Origin: Deltaproteobacteria bacterium
GTDB taxonomy: Bacteria; Desulfobacterota; SM23-61
Assembly (NCBI GenBank): GCA_016234425.1
Contig: JACRCA010000151.1
Location: forward strand, 1-17,150
Direction of reading: 5' to 3'
DNA: 17,150 nucleotides
In this document: positions 6,826-13,501 of the stretch, piece by piece
Position numbering within the stretch: position 1 is the first letter of the stretch
Layout of the letters: each line of letters starts with the position of its first letter
Translations under genes and position numbers: made by a program
The notes under the pieces: generated by a model
Databases searched by the model: none
Seen by the model: the letters and a program-made list of their open reading frames with translations, nothing else
Told to the model about the DNA's origin: nothing

Positions 6826-6844
6826 TTTCCAGGCAGGACAAGGC

Positions 6845-7414
6845 ATGAATACCTTAGATATCCTGTTCCTCGTTCTCACCGCAGTATCTGTTCTATACAG
6901 CCTCATTCGTGGTTTGGTGCGAGAGATCTTTGCTTTCCTTTCTCTGATCCTGGGATTTTTTGGCGCCAGTTATGGGTACTTGTCCGCAGCCAACTGGCTC
7001 AGACGCTGGATGGAGAATGAAACTCTTACGCATATCCTGGGCTTTATCCTGCTCTTCCTTCTCATTGCTCTCTCCGTCATCCTTTTAGGTAAGGTCTTCT
7101 CCCGTCTGGTGAAAAAGATGGACCTGAGTTGGGCCGATCGCCTGGGGGGAGCGGCCTTTGGTTTTGTAAAGGCCATCTTCCTTATCGCCATCATTCTCCT
7201 TGTGCTAACAGCCTTTTTACCCCCCAAGAGTAAAATCCTCTCTGAATCTAAGGTTTCACCCAATGCCTTAACCATCGCCCGAGGGCTCTCTTTTTTGGTT
7301 CCGGAGAAGCTGCGCGCCCTCTATGTCCAAAAGGAGGGGGAGCTTAAAAAATACTGGTCGGCAAAGGAGCGGGCTGAAGAGAAGGGACGCGCCCTGGGAG
7401 AGAAGAGAAGGTGA
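6845..7414 (+). CDS. cvpA: CvpA family membrane protein
   Basis: 189-residue membrane protein with the CvpA architecture: opening MNTLDILFLVLTAVSVLYSLIRGLVREIFAFLSLILGFFGASYGY (TM1 and TM2 with the RGLVREI turn), a third hydrophobic segment (ILGFILLFLLIALSVILLGKVFSRLVKK), the conserved WADRLGGAAFGFVKAIFLIAIILLVL with TM4, and a charged soluble tail. The family is linked to colicin V production and envelope stress tolerance. The open frame reaches an ATG at 6758, but 6845 is chosen because it has AGGACAAGG just upstream, gives the standard family N-terminus, and lies downstream of the promoter. Its TGA overlaps the GTG of the next gene (GTGA). Confidence 0.88.
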   Translation: MNTLDILFLVLTAVSVLYSLIRGLVREIFAFLSLILGFFGASYGYLSAANWLRRWMENETLTHILGFILLFLLIALSVILLGKVFSRLVKKMDLSWADRLGGAAFGFVKAIFLIAIILLVLTAFLPPKSKILSESKVSPNALTIARGLSFLVPEKLRALYVQKEGELKKYWSAKERAEEKGRALGEKRR

Positions 7415-7827
7415 AGGATTCAGTTCTCCTGGGAAAAGAAAAGGGGAGCGGCTCTTCCCATCGAGGAGCCATCACCGGGGGCTGTCTCCTGTTCATTATT
7501 CTCATCGGCCTGCTGGCCTATGTGGGGTTTAGGATAGGGGAAGCTTACTGGAACTATTTTGAGGTGCGGCAAAAAATCCAGGAGGCTCTGAATTGGGCGG
7601 TGGCCGGCTCACCAAAGGCAGAATTGGAGATCATGCAAAAGGTCATAGCCAAGGCTCGCGAGGGGGGAGTTGAACTTAGCCCCCAGAGCATTAAGATCAA
7701 ACAAACCAAGACCACCATAACCATCATCGCGGCCTGGGAGCAAGAAGTAGAGTTTCCTTACTACACTCTTCCATTGGAATTTGAAGTATCCCTGACCGAA
7801 GAGAAACACTGGGCCAGAAGGGGTTGA
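7411..7827 (+). CDS. small single-pass membrane protein of unknown function (DUF4845-like layout)
   Basis: 138 residues starting with GTG in a GTGA overlap with cvpA. A short basic N-terminus (KEKGSGSSHRG) precedes one strongly hydrophobic segment, GGCLLFIILIGLLAYVGFRIG (about 23-43). Then comes a soluble region with an amphipathic helix (YFEVRQKIQEALNWAV) and a beta-rich end (IKIKQTKTTITIIAAWEQEVEFPYYTLPLEFEVSL). The order TM - WNYFEVR - helix - strands resembles proteobacterial DUF4845 proteins, but I rely on layout only and do not claim the family. Coupling to cvpA suggests a shared envelope role. No catalytic motif is visible. Confidence 0.75.
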   Translation: MKDSVLLGKEKGSGSSHRGAITGGCLLFIILIGLLAYVGFRIGEAYWNYFEVRQKIQEALNWAVAGSPKAELEIMQKVIAKAREGGVELSPQSIKIKQTKTTITIIAAWEQEVEFPYYTLPLEFEVSLTEEKHWARRG

Positions 7828-7882
7828 AATAAAACCATAGATTAACCAGTGGCCCGGATAAAAAAAGAAGGCCAGGGAAGCG

Positions 7883-9373
7883 TTATATGAGGAATTCAGC
7901 TACGTGGATATTATATTCGTTCGTATCGAGAGTTTTTACGATGAACCTTTTAAAGGTCCCCGTCTTTTCATCTACCTCTTTGAGGTCCACAATCTTCCCC
8001 TTCTGATACTCTCCATCGCTGTAAGATAGCAGACAGACCTTGGGCCGGTCTATCAATTCCGGATCCTCCTGGATCTGAACGACGATTCCCATCTCGTTGG
8101 TATTCAATAAGACGAGAGTTCCCAGAGGATAGATTCCAATCATGTTGATGAATACTTTCACCAGCGCCGGATCGAAATGCTTTCCGACTTGCTCCAGCAT
8201 GAATCCCAAGATTTTCTCGGAAACAAAGGGGAATTGCCGGTATGCTCTCGGCCTTACCAAAGCATCGTAAAAATCAGCCAGAGAGACGATCTTCCCAAAA
8301 AGAGTGAGATTCCTTTTCCGGGCCAGTTTCGGATAACCGGTTAAATCGTATCTCAGATGATGCTCGAAAGCCGCGTCAATTAACCGGGTGGAGAGCTCTC
8401 CCCACTCTTTTACCCGCATCACGATCTCCGCCCCCAAAACCGGATGGGACTGAATCATGACCCATTCTTGGGGTGACAATTTCTCTTCCTTGTTCAGAAT
8501 TTCGCCGGGAATCTTCGTCTTGCCGATGTCATGCAGCAGCCCAGCCATGCCCAGATGAGAGAGGTTTTTTTTGGAAAGCCCAATCCTTTGCCCCAAAGCG
8601 ATGGCATAGATAGCCACGTTGACGGAGTGGTTGAAGGTATACTCATCATAGTTCTTAATGTTGGCCAACCCTAACAGAGCCGATTCATCCTGCATGATGG
8701 AATTGACCGCGTTCTGCATGAGGTGTTTGGCTTTACGGATGTTGATCAATCTTTGACTCTTGACGCCTTCCATGATTTCCTTGACTAATCCGATGGCTTT
8801 AAAATAGATTTCCTTCGAATATCGTTTCTGTTCTTCGGAATCCACATAGAGCTCTTCGTCTCTGAAAAACTCTAATTTCCCCACGCTGATTCCCTGGATT
8901 CCTTGAGCCCGCAATTGCATCCTAACGGAAAGGTAATTGCTCTCATTTTCTTCCTCCAGTCCGCTAAGGATGTAAACGAAATTTTTCAGGTTTTCTCCCG
9001 ACACTTCGGAGGTAAATTCCAGCTCTCCAATCCATCTTTTTTCCATCTCTTGGGAAAAATTCTTAAAGATGGGATATTTATCGGCCTTGACCGGAATGCG
9101 CACGTTATTGAAGAAAAAATTCCGCCGGACGATTTTCAGGAAAAGCTGGCCTTCAGACCTGATGAAGGGATTGATGGCTTGGACGCAATCTTGGGTGTGG
9201 CGCTGGATGTTGACGTTATTTCGATCATAAATGGTGGTCCCCTTGAGCAGGCGATAGAACCGCAAGACAAATTCCGTCCCCATGGTTGCCGGCACATGTT
9301 CATGGTCCAAGTAGGGGGGCATCTCTCTCGGACTTTCGCTTTTCATCCCTTCTCTTATTGGCCCTATCACCAA
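7883..9373 (-). CDS. HD-GYP domain protein with divergent GYP motif
   Basis: 496 residues. N-terminal region (about 33-180) is a non-catalytic module resembling the N-terminus of the neighbouring HEAT protein. The HD-GYP domain spans about 240-410: H249 in FNHS, LLHDIGKTKIPGEILNK (H281, D282), H310 in SHPVLGAEI, HHLRYDLTGYP (338-348) and SLADFYDAL (D367). C-terminal about 80 residues form a beta-rich tail often seen after HD-GYP domains. HD-GYP enzymes hydrolyse cyclic di-GMP. Here metal-binding residues are kept, but the canonical HHExxDGxGYP is changed to HHLRYDLTGYP, so activity is uncertain. Starts: TTG at 9373 (AGAGG 7 bases upstream), GTG at 9370, or ATG at 9346; TTG/GTG fits the ribosome-binding site best. 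It lies 12 bp behind the HEAT gene and is probably co-transcribed. Confidence 0.9.
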   Translation of the reverse strand: MVIGPIREGMKSESPREMPPYLDHEHVPATMGTEFVLRFYRLLKGTTIYDRNNVNIQRHTQDCVQAINPFIRSEGQLFLKIVRRNFFFNNVRIPVKADKYPIFKNFSQEMEKRWIGELEFTSEVSGENLKNFVYILSGLEEENESNYLSVRMQLRAQGIQGISVGKLEFFRDEELYVDSEEQKRYSKEIYFKAIGLVKEIMEGVKSQRLINIRKAKHLMQNAVNSIMQDESALLGLANIKNYDEYTFNHSVNVAIYAIALGQRIGLSKKNLSHLGMAGLLHDIGKTKIPGEILNKEEKLSPQEWVMIQSHPVLGAEIVMRVKEWGELSTRLIDAAFEHHLRYDLTGYPKLARKRNLTLFGKIVSLADFYDALVRPRAYRQFPFVSEKILGFMLEQVGKHFDPALVKVFINMIGIYPLGTLVLLNTNEMGIVVQIQEDPELIDRPKVCLLSYSDGEYQKGKIVDLKEVDEKTGTFKRFIVKTLDTNEYNIHVAEFLI

Positions 9374-9385
9374 GTTATCGCCTCT

Positions 9386-11170
9386 TTAAAAGGTAAGGCG
9401 CTCCATGGCCTGCACGCAGGCCTGCCGGATTTTTGCATCTTTCGAATCTATCCCTGATTGCAAGATGGATTTTGCCTCCGGCGTCCCGATCAGGGCCAGG
9501 GCGCTGGCCGCTCCTTGGCGAATCTCAGCCCACTTACCATCCCCAAACCAACTTCTTTTTTCCAACAATTTTTCCAGGACCTTATTGGCTTCATTGGAGC
9601 CGACCATCCCGATGGCGTCGAAGAAGGCTTTCATCTCGGCCTTCTCCTTGTTGGGAAACTCCTTCGACTGGACGACTTCCAACAGATAGGGCAAGCTCGC
9701 CTTTTTGCCCACCTTGGCAAGGTTGAGAGCCGACATGCTGCGAATGCGCACATCCCCGTCCGCCAGCCCTTTCACCAATAGGGCAAAGGCCTTAGAACCG
9801 CCGATGATCCCCAAAGCCTGGATGGCTTCTCTTTTTACCCGTATTTCCGCGTGATTCAGGGCTTTTTGGATGTAGGGAAGGGCCTGCTCTTTCCCAATGC
9901 GGGCCAGGATGTAGGTAATATTCCGTACCAGATACCACCGGTGATCGTTGATAAAAGGGGTGATCATTTCGATGTTGTTCTTCCCAATTTCGCAGATGGC
10001 CTCGCAGAGCATCCTTCTGGCCTTGGAATTGTTGAGTTCTCCCAAAACCTTAATTAAAGGGCTGATCGAATTGGGTTTCAGGAGTACCAGGTAACTGTTA
10101 ACCTCTTCTACCCGCATTCCTTTTTCCAGGATCCTGCCAACCCGTTCGATTCGCTGGGGGTCACCGGCACTTTCGATTAACTGCTGAATGAGCTTGACCT
10201 GCCAATCTTTTAGTTGATAGGTATTGAGGATGATATTCATTCTGGTCAACAGGTCGCTGGCTTTCTGGAACTCTCCCAGGGTCAAAAGCGCATCCAGCAG
10301 TTTGGTTAGAACATTGACCGCATCTTGATAAGGTTCAAGTTCTTTTTCCAAAGCCAGGATCTCGAAAAGGATGTCGATGACATTGAACACAGAGGTGGGA
10401 TCACTTTCGGTTTCTACCTCCTTCTTCAATCTTTCCAGCTCTTCAGGGGTGAGGGAATAAACGCCCTGATACGTCGCTGCGGATGGAGGAGGGCCGACCC
10501 GGCCGAAGAGGATTTTGTCGAGGATTTCGTCGACGCCCATCGCTTCTTCGTCTTCTTCCTCTTCTTCTCTCACCCGAAAATCCTGGTCCACTTTATGGGC
10601 TAACGGTTCGAATATCAAACGCCTCCGGAACTCTGCGACATTCTCCGGAATGGTGATGGGCGCTTCTTCCAAGAAGGGGTCTGTGGCCAGAAAACTGATG
10701 TGGACAAAATCTGTCTCCCACATCATGGTCACCACGTCATCTTCCAGTTGGTTAATATGCTCGATGCGTTTCAGAATATCGATCAGTCCCTGGACTTCCC
10801 ACACCTCCAGCCCCTCCATAAACCTAAGTTCCCTCAACCCATCTTTGTAAAGTCGGAAGGCCAGGCTCGTCTTCAGATCCCTGTTCTCGTATAGAATCTT
10901 TTCCCTGAAGGAGAACTCATATTCTCCGATCTGGAAAACGAAAGAATGGTATTTTTTTAAGAAGGATTGAAACTTTCTGAGAAGTTGGCCCTGAAATTCA
11001 GCGAGGGAAGGATTTTCCGCGGGATATAAACGAAAGGCTTTGATCGTCTTAACAAAGGTACTCATCAAATCCCTGGCTTGGAGGAACGTCTCGTCGAGCT
11101 CTTGCCCCTCGACAGACGGAACCTCTTCGCCAAGATCAATCTGTTTTCTCCCCTCTAATTCGTCGACCAT
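9386..11170 (-). CDS. HEAT-repeat protein with N-terminal domain shared with the HD-GYP protein
   Basis: 594 residues, soluble, no signal peptide. N-terminal module about 38-165 (FVKTIKAFRLYPAENPSL; FVFQIGEYEFSFREKILYEN; LEVWEVQGLIDILKRI). An acidic linker REEEEEDEE (201-209) follows, then a helical middle region (240-360) and C-terminal HEAT/PBS-lyase-type repeats from about 365 to 590 (for example HAEIRVKREAIQALGIIG, DGDVRIRSMSALNLAKVG, AEIRQGAASALALIG, DAKIRQACVQAMERL). HEAT repeats make protein-binding scaffolds. With the HD-GYP gene 12 bp downstream, a role as its partner in a cyclic-di-GMP-linked process is inferred. ATG at 11170 has GGGAAAAG about 6 bases upstream. Confidence 0.87.
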   Translation of the reverse strand: MVDELEGRKQIDLGEEVPSVEGQELDETFLQARDLMSTFVKTIKAFRLYPAENPSLAEFQGQLLRKFQSFLKKYHSFVFQIGEYEFSFREKILYENRDLKTSLAFRLYKDGLRELRFMEGLEVWEVQGLIDILKRIEHINQLEDDVVTMMWETDFVHISFLATDPFLEEAPITIPENVAEFRRRLIFEPLAHKVDQDFRVREEEEEDEEAMGVDEILDKILFGRVGPPPSAATYQGVYSLTPEELERLKKEVETESDPTSVFNVIDILFEILALEKELEPYQDAVNVLTKLLDALLTLGEFQKASDLLTRMNIILNTYQLKDWQVKLIQQLIESAGDPQRIERVGRILEKGMRVEEVNSYLVLLKPNSISPLIKVLGELNNSKARRMLCEAICEIGKNNIEMITPFINDHRWYLVRNITYILARIGKEQALPYIQKALNHAEIRVKREAIQALGIIGGSKAFALLVKGLADGDVRIRSMSALNLAKVGKKASLPYLLEVVQSKEFPNKEKAEMKAFFDAIGMVGSNEANKVLEKLLEKRSWFGDGKWAEIRQGAASALALIGTPEAKSILQSGIDSKDAKIRQACVQAMERLTF

Positions 11171-11196
11171 AAGTTCTTTTCCCTATTTGCTCAAAA

Positions 11197-11226
11197 TATC
11201 TTCGCTTCTTGAACCCAATTTGTCAA
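11197..11226 (-). promoter_or_regulatory. candidate promoter of the HEAT / HD-GYP operon
   Basis: Perfect -35 TTGACA on the minus strand (11226-11221). AAGATA after 18 bases (11202-11197) is the most plausible -10, and GATATT after 20 bases is another option. It directly faces the tRNA promoter: ATTTGTCAA (11218-11226) and TTGACAAAT (11252-11260) are a perfect 9-bp inverted repeat separated by 25 bp. Confidence 0.45.
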
Positions 11227-11251
11227 TATATAAATTCCCCTGAATTCCTGG

Positions 11252-11280
11252 TTGACAAATCTTCTCGTAAGTGTTAAAAA
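11252..11280 (+). promoter_or_regulatory. sigma70-type promoter for tRNA-Arg(CCG)
   Basis: TTGACA (11252-11257), 17-base spacer, TAAAAA (11275-11280); TTAAAA with a 16-base spacer is an alternative register. The predicted transcription start falls within about 10 bases of the tRNA 5' end at 11297, typical for a single tRNA gene. Confidence 0.6.
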
Positions 11281-11296
11281 CCAATCCAAAAGGAAT

Positions 11297-11370
11297 GGGC
11301 GATTAGCTCAGGTGGATAGAGCGTTGGTCTCCGGAACCAAAGGCCGTGGGTTCGAATCCCGCATCGCCCA
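11297..11370 (+). tRNA. tRNA-Arg, anticodon CCG
   Basis: Complete 74-nt cloverleaf. Acceptor stem GGGCGAT (11297-11303) pairs with ATCGCCC (11363-11369). The D arm is GCTCAGGTGGATAGAGC. The anticodon arm has stem TTGGT/ACCAA and loop CTCCGGA, giving anticodon CCG for the arginine codon CGG. The T arm is GTGGG-TTCGAAT-CCCGC. The discriminator base is A at 11370 and CCA is not encoded, so it must be added after transcription. The tRNA lies alone on the plus strand between minus-strand genes. Confidence 0.97.
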
Positions 11371-11420
11371 TGAAGACTCATTCTTCTCGCTGGCTGGTCC
11401 ATAAGCCTTCTGACCAATCC

Positions 11421-11450
11421 CCGGGGCCTGAACGAGGCAATAATCCCCGG
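11421..11450 (+). terminator. GC-rich hairpin downstream of tRNA-Arg (possible terminator)
   Basis: CCGGGG (11421-11426) pairs perfectly with CCCCGG (11445-11450), with a small inner CCT/AGG helix. It lies 50 bp after the tRNA. The following sequence is only pyrimidine-rich, without a true T-run, so it may stop transcription weakly or by another route. The rest of 11371-11595 shows no gene. Confidence 0.3.
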
Positions 11451-11595
11451 CCCTTATCTATTCCTCTCGGCTTTACTTATTTTTCGGTTCGGCCAGCTGC
11501 TTTCTTTAAAGTTTTTAACCTAATTTAGCGTGAATCTATCAATTTTCCCTTCTTTATCCGCAAAAATCCCAATCCCTCTACCTTGGCTTCCGTCC

Positions 11596-12369
11596 CTAAA
11601 TGGTTAAGTATCCTCCATCTACGGGAAGGACGATACCCGTGACGTATCGGGATGCTTCCGACGCAAGGTAGACCGCAGCCCCTTTGAGCTCCTCTCCCTC
11701 GCCAAACCTCCCCATGGGAATGTGGCTGAGGATTTTCTGGCCGTGATGCTCCAAAACCCACTGAGTCATATCCGTGGGAAACCAACCCGGAGCAATGGCG
11801 TTGACGCGAATGTTGTATTTCGCCCACTTGGCCGCCAGGTCCTTGGTAAAATTGATCAGCGCCCCCTTGCTGGCGCTATAAGCAATGGCGTCCGCCGTTT
11901 CCGATTCCGTGCCCACCAGGCCCATGACGGAGGCGATATTGATGATGTTCCCACTTTTCTGCCCGATCATCACCCGACCGGCGATCTGGGAAAAAAGGAA
12001 AACGCCGGTCAGGTTCGTCTCCACCACCTTCTGCCAACCCTCCAGAGGATAATCCTCCGCTGGAGCCCCCCAATTGGCTCCCGAATTGTTCACCAGGATG
12101 TCCAGTCGGCCAAATCTTTCCAGCGTTTGCTCCACCACGCTCTGGATATCTTTTGTGGATCTAACATCACACGGCAAGGCCAGGGTCATCACGCCCAATT
12201 TCGATATTTCTTCCGCCGCCCCTCGGCATTTTTCCACTTTCCGTGAGCAGAGCACCGCATTGGCCCCCGCTTCTGCCAGACCCTCAGCCATCTTGAGACC
12301 AATCCCACTTCCCCCGCCCGTAACAATGGCCACTTTCCCGCTCAAATCGAACATTTCCTGGACATTCAT
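11596..12369 (-). CDS. SDR family NAD(P)-dependent oxidoreductase
   Basis: 257-residue classical short-chain dehydrogenase/reductase. Rossmann nucleotide site TGGGSGIG (17-24), CDVR (67-70), NNSG (94-97, usually NNAG), catalytic S147 in NIASVMG, Y164 and K168 in YSASK, and the C-terminal YVTGIVLPVDGGYL common to this group. The pattern is close to gluconate 5-dehydrogenase / 3-ketoacyl-ACP reductase-like enzymes; cofactor and substrate cannot be set. The open frame extends to 12438, but ATG at 12369 is chosen: GGTGGGGG lies directly upstream and it gives the standard N-terminus. The longer version would translate the heptad array at 12385-12447. Last gene of the minus-strand cluster, 76 bp after the radical SAM gene. 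Confidence 0.9.
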   Translation of the reverse strand: MNVQEMFDLSGKVAIVTGGGSGIGLKMAEGLAEAGANAVLCSRKVEKCRGAAEEISKLGVMTLALPCDVRSTKDIQSVVEQTLERFGRLDILVNNSGANWGAPAEDYPLEGWQKVVETNLTGVFLFSQIAGRVMIGQKSGNIINIASVMGLVGTESETADAIAYSASKGALINFTKDLAAKWAKYNIRVNAIAPGWFPTDMTQWVLEHHGQKILSHIPMGRFGEGEELKGAAVYLASEASRYVTGIVLPVDGGYLTI

Positions 12370-12384
12370 CCCCCACCCCGTAAT

Positions 12385-12447
12385 GAAATTGCGGAATGCC
12401 GAATGCAGAATGTTGAATAACAATTCCGAAATCTGCAATCAGCAATC
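12385..12447. repeat. degenerate heptad tandem array (9 x 7 bp) in the spacer between the radical SAM and SDR genes
   Basis: Nine consecutive 7-bp units stay in phase on the plus strand. The left part is nnGAATG-type (CGGAATG, CCGAATG, CAGAATG at 12392, 12399, 12406). The right part is nnCAATC-type (TGCAATC at 12434, AGCAATC at 12441). The two halves are partly complementary (CGGAAT with ATTCCG; GCAGA with TCTGC), giving dyad symmetry. The last unit reaches into the radical SAM stop codon. The array fills most of the 76-bp spacer. Unit sequence differs from the array at 4343, but unit length and architecture are alike. Confidence 0.6.
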
Positions 12448-13465
12448 AAATGAACCGGATGACCCTCAATCCTCTTCTCTGGTCCAAGCGATGAATGCCC
12501 TCCTCCTGCGCCATGGTTAAGGCCTCTTCATATTCTCGGCTTGTAATTCTGCGGTTCAGAGGGGGATGCTCCATCGCCTGCCCACAAGGCCTGTACTGAG
12601 CCATTATATTCACATAGGTATCCGGCGAAATTTCTCGGGCTAAGAAGCGCATGGCCTCTCGTGTCCCGGCTAACCCCCCGGGCAAAACCAAGTGACGAAC
12701 CAACAGACCTCGTTCGGCAATGCCCTGCTGGTTGATCTGCAGATCTCCGACTTGCCGGTGCATCTCCTTAAACGCCGCCTGGGCCTTTTCCGGGTAATCT
12801 CTGGCCCGGCAGAACTTTTCGGCGACCTCTCGGTCCATGAACTTAAGGTCCGGCATGTAGATGTCGAAGACACCGTCCAGGAGCCGGAGCGTCTCGACCG
12901 AGTCATACCCGCCCGTGTTATAGACCAGCGGAACCTTCAATCCCCCCTCCACGGCCTCGGGCAGGGCCGCCAGGATCTGGGCCACTACATGCGAAGGGGT
13001 TACGAAATTGATGTTGTGGCAGCCCATCTCTTGCAGGCTGAGCATTATCTTGGCCAATCGCTCGGGCGTGACCTCCCGTCCTTCGCCCAGGTGGCTGATT
13101 TCATAATTCTGACAGAAAAGGCAGAGGAGGTTGCAATGAGTGAAAAAGATCGTCCCCGACCCATGGAATCCAACCAGGGGGTCCTCTTCGCCGAAATGCG
13201 GGCTATAACTCGAAACCACAGGAAGGATTCCCGTTCGGCAATAACCTCTTTCATCAGAGGTGCGGTCTACTCCGCACTCGCGCGGGCAAAGACGGCAGGA
13301 TTTAAGAATCGCCTGCGCCTCAGAAATTCGACCTGCGAGGTTATCTTTTTCAAAAAGACCCAAATAGGCCGGGCGTAAATTCTTAGATCCTGGAGGGATC
13401 CTTTTCAACATCGGATCTTGCAGGTGAACCTTAAGCTTAAGATCATCACCCGTACGAACGATCAC
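12446..13465 (-). CDS. PflX-like radical SAM protein (COG1313 type)
   Basis: 339 residues from the GTG at 13465. An N-terminal Cys cluster CRLCPRECGVDRTSDERGYC (C57, C60, C64, C76) precedes the radical SAM motif THCNLLCLFCQN (CxxxCxxC: C111, C115, C118). Then come HNINFVTPSHVVAQIL (150-165), PLVYNTGGYDS (179-189), DIYMPDLKFMD (201-211) and RHLVLPG (257-263). This set is characteristic of the PflX group, homologues of pyruvate formate-lyase activases with unknown target. A 4Fe-4S cluster and S-adenosylmethionine use follow from the family. Start is uncertain: GTG at 13465 has no good ribosome-binding site and ATG at 13411 would still keep all motifs. It lies 36 bp behind the ATPase gene, in the same frame. 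No obvious partner radical enzyme is in the window. Confidence 0.88.
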   Translation of the reverse strand: MIVRTGDDLKLKVHLQDPMLKRIPPGSKNLRPAYLGLFEKDNLAGRISEAQAILKSCRLCPRECGVDRTSDERGYCRTGILPVVSSYSPHFGEEDPLVGFHGSGTIFFTHCNLLCLFCQNYEISHLGEGREVTPERLAKIMLSLQEMGCHNINFVTPSHVVAQILAALPEAVEGGLKVPLVYNTGGYDSVETLRLLDGVFDIYMPDLKFMDREVAEKFCRARDYPEKAQAAFKEMHRQVGDLQINQQGIAERGLLVRHLVLPGGLAGTREAMRFLAREISPDTYVNIMAQYRPCGQAMEHPPLNRRITSREYEEALTMAQEEGIHRLDQRRGLRVIRFI

Positions 13466-13501
13466 TCTGTACGAAGATACATGAGGGTCAAAGGGATTCG
13501 G

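Noticed and set aside
6758..6844. Longer N-terminus for CvpA starting at the ATG at 6758
   Set aside because: It would start upstream of the best promoter (6797-6825), has no good ribosome-binding site, and adds 29 residues unlike the family.
7845..7880. Bidirectional terminator between the CvpA unit and the HD-GYP gene
   Set aside because: TGGCC/GGCCA arms exist, but with a 15-base loop that itself holds the A-run, so no standard hairpin plus T-tail in either direction.
11500..11520. Terminator from the palindrome CTTTAAAG followed by TTTTT
   Set aside because: An eight-base palindrome without a loop cannot form a useful terminator hairpin.
12370..12438. Longer N-terminus for the SDR starting at 12438
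   Set aside because: It translates the heptad array and lacks a ribosome-binding site; GGTGGGGG and a family-like start are at 12369.
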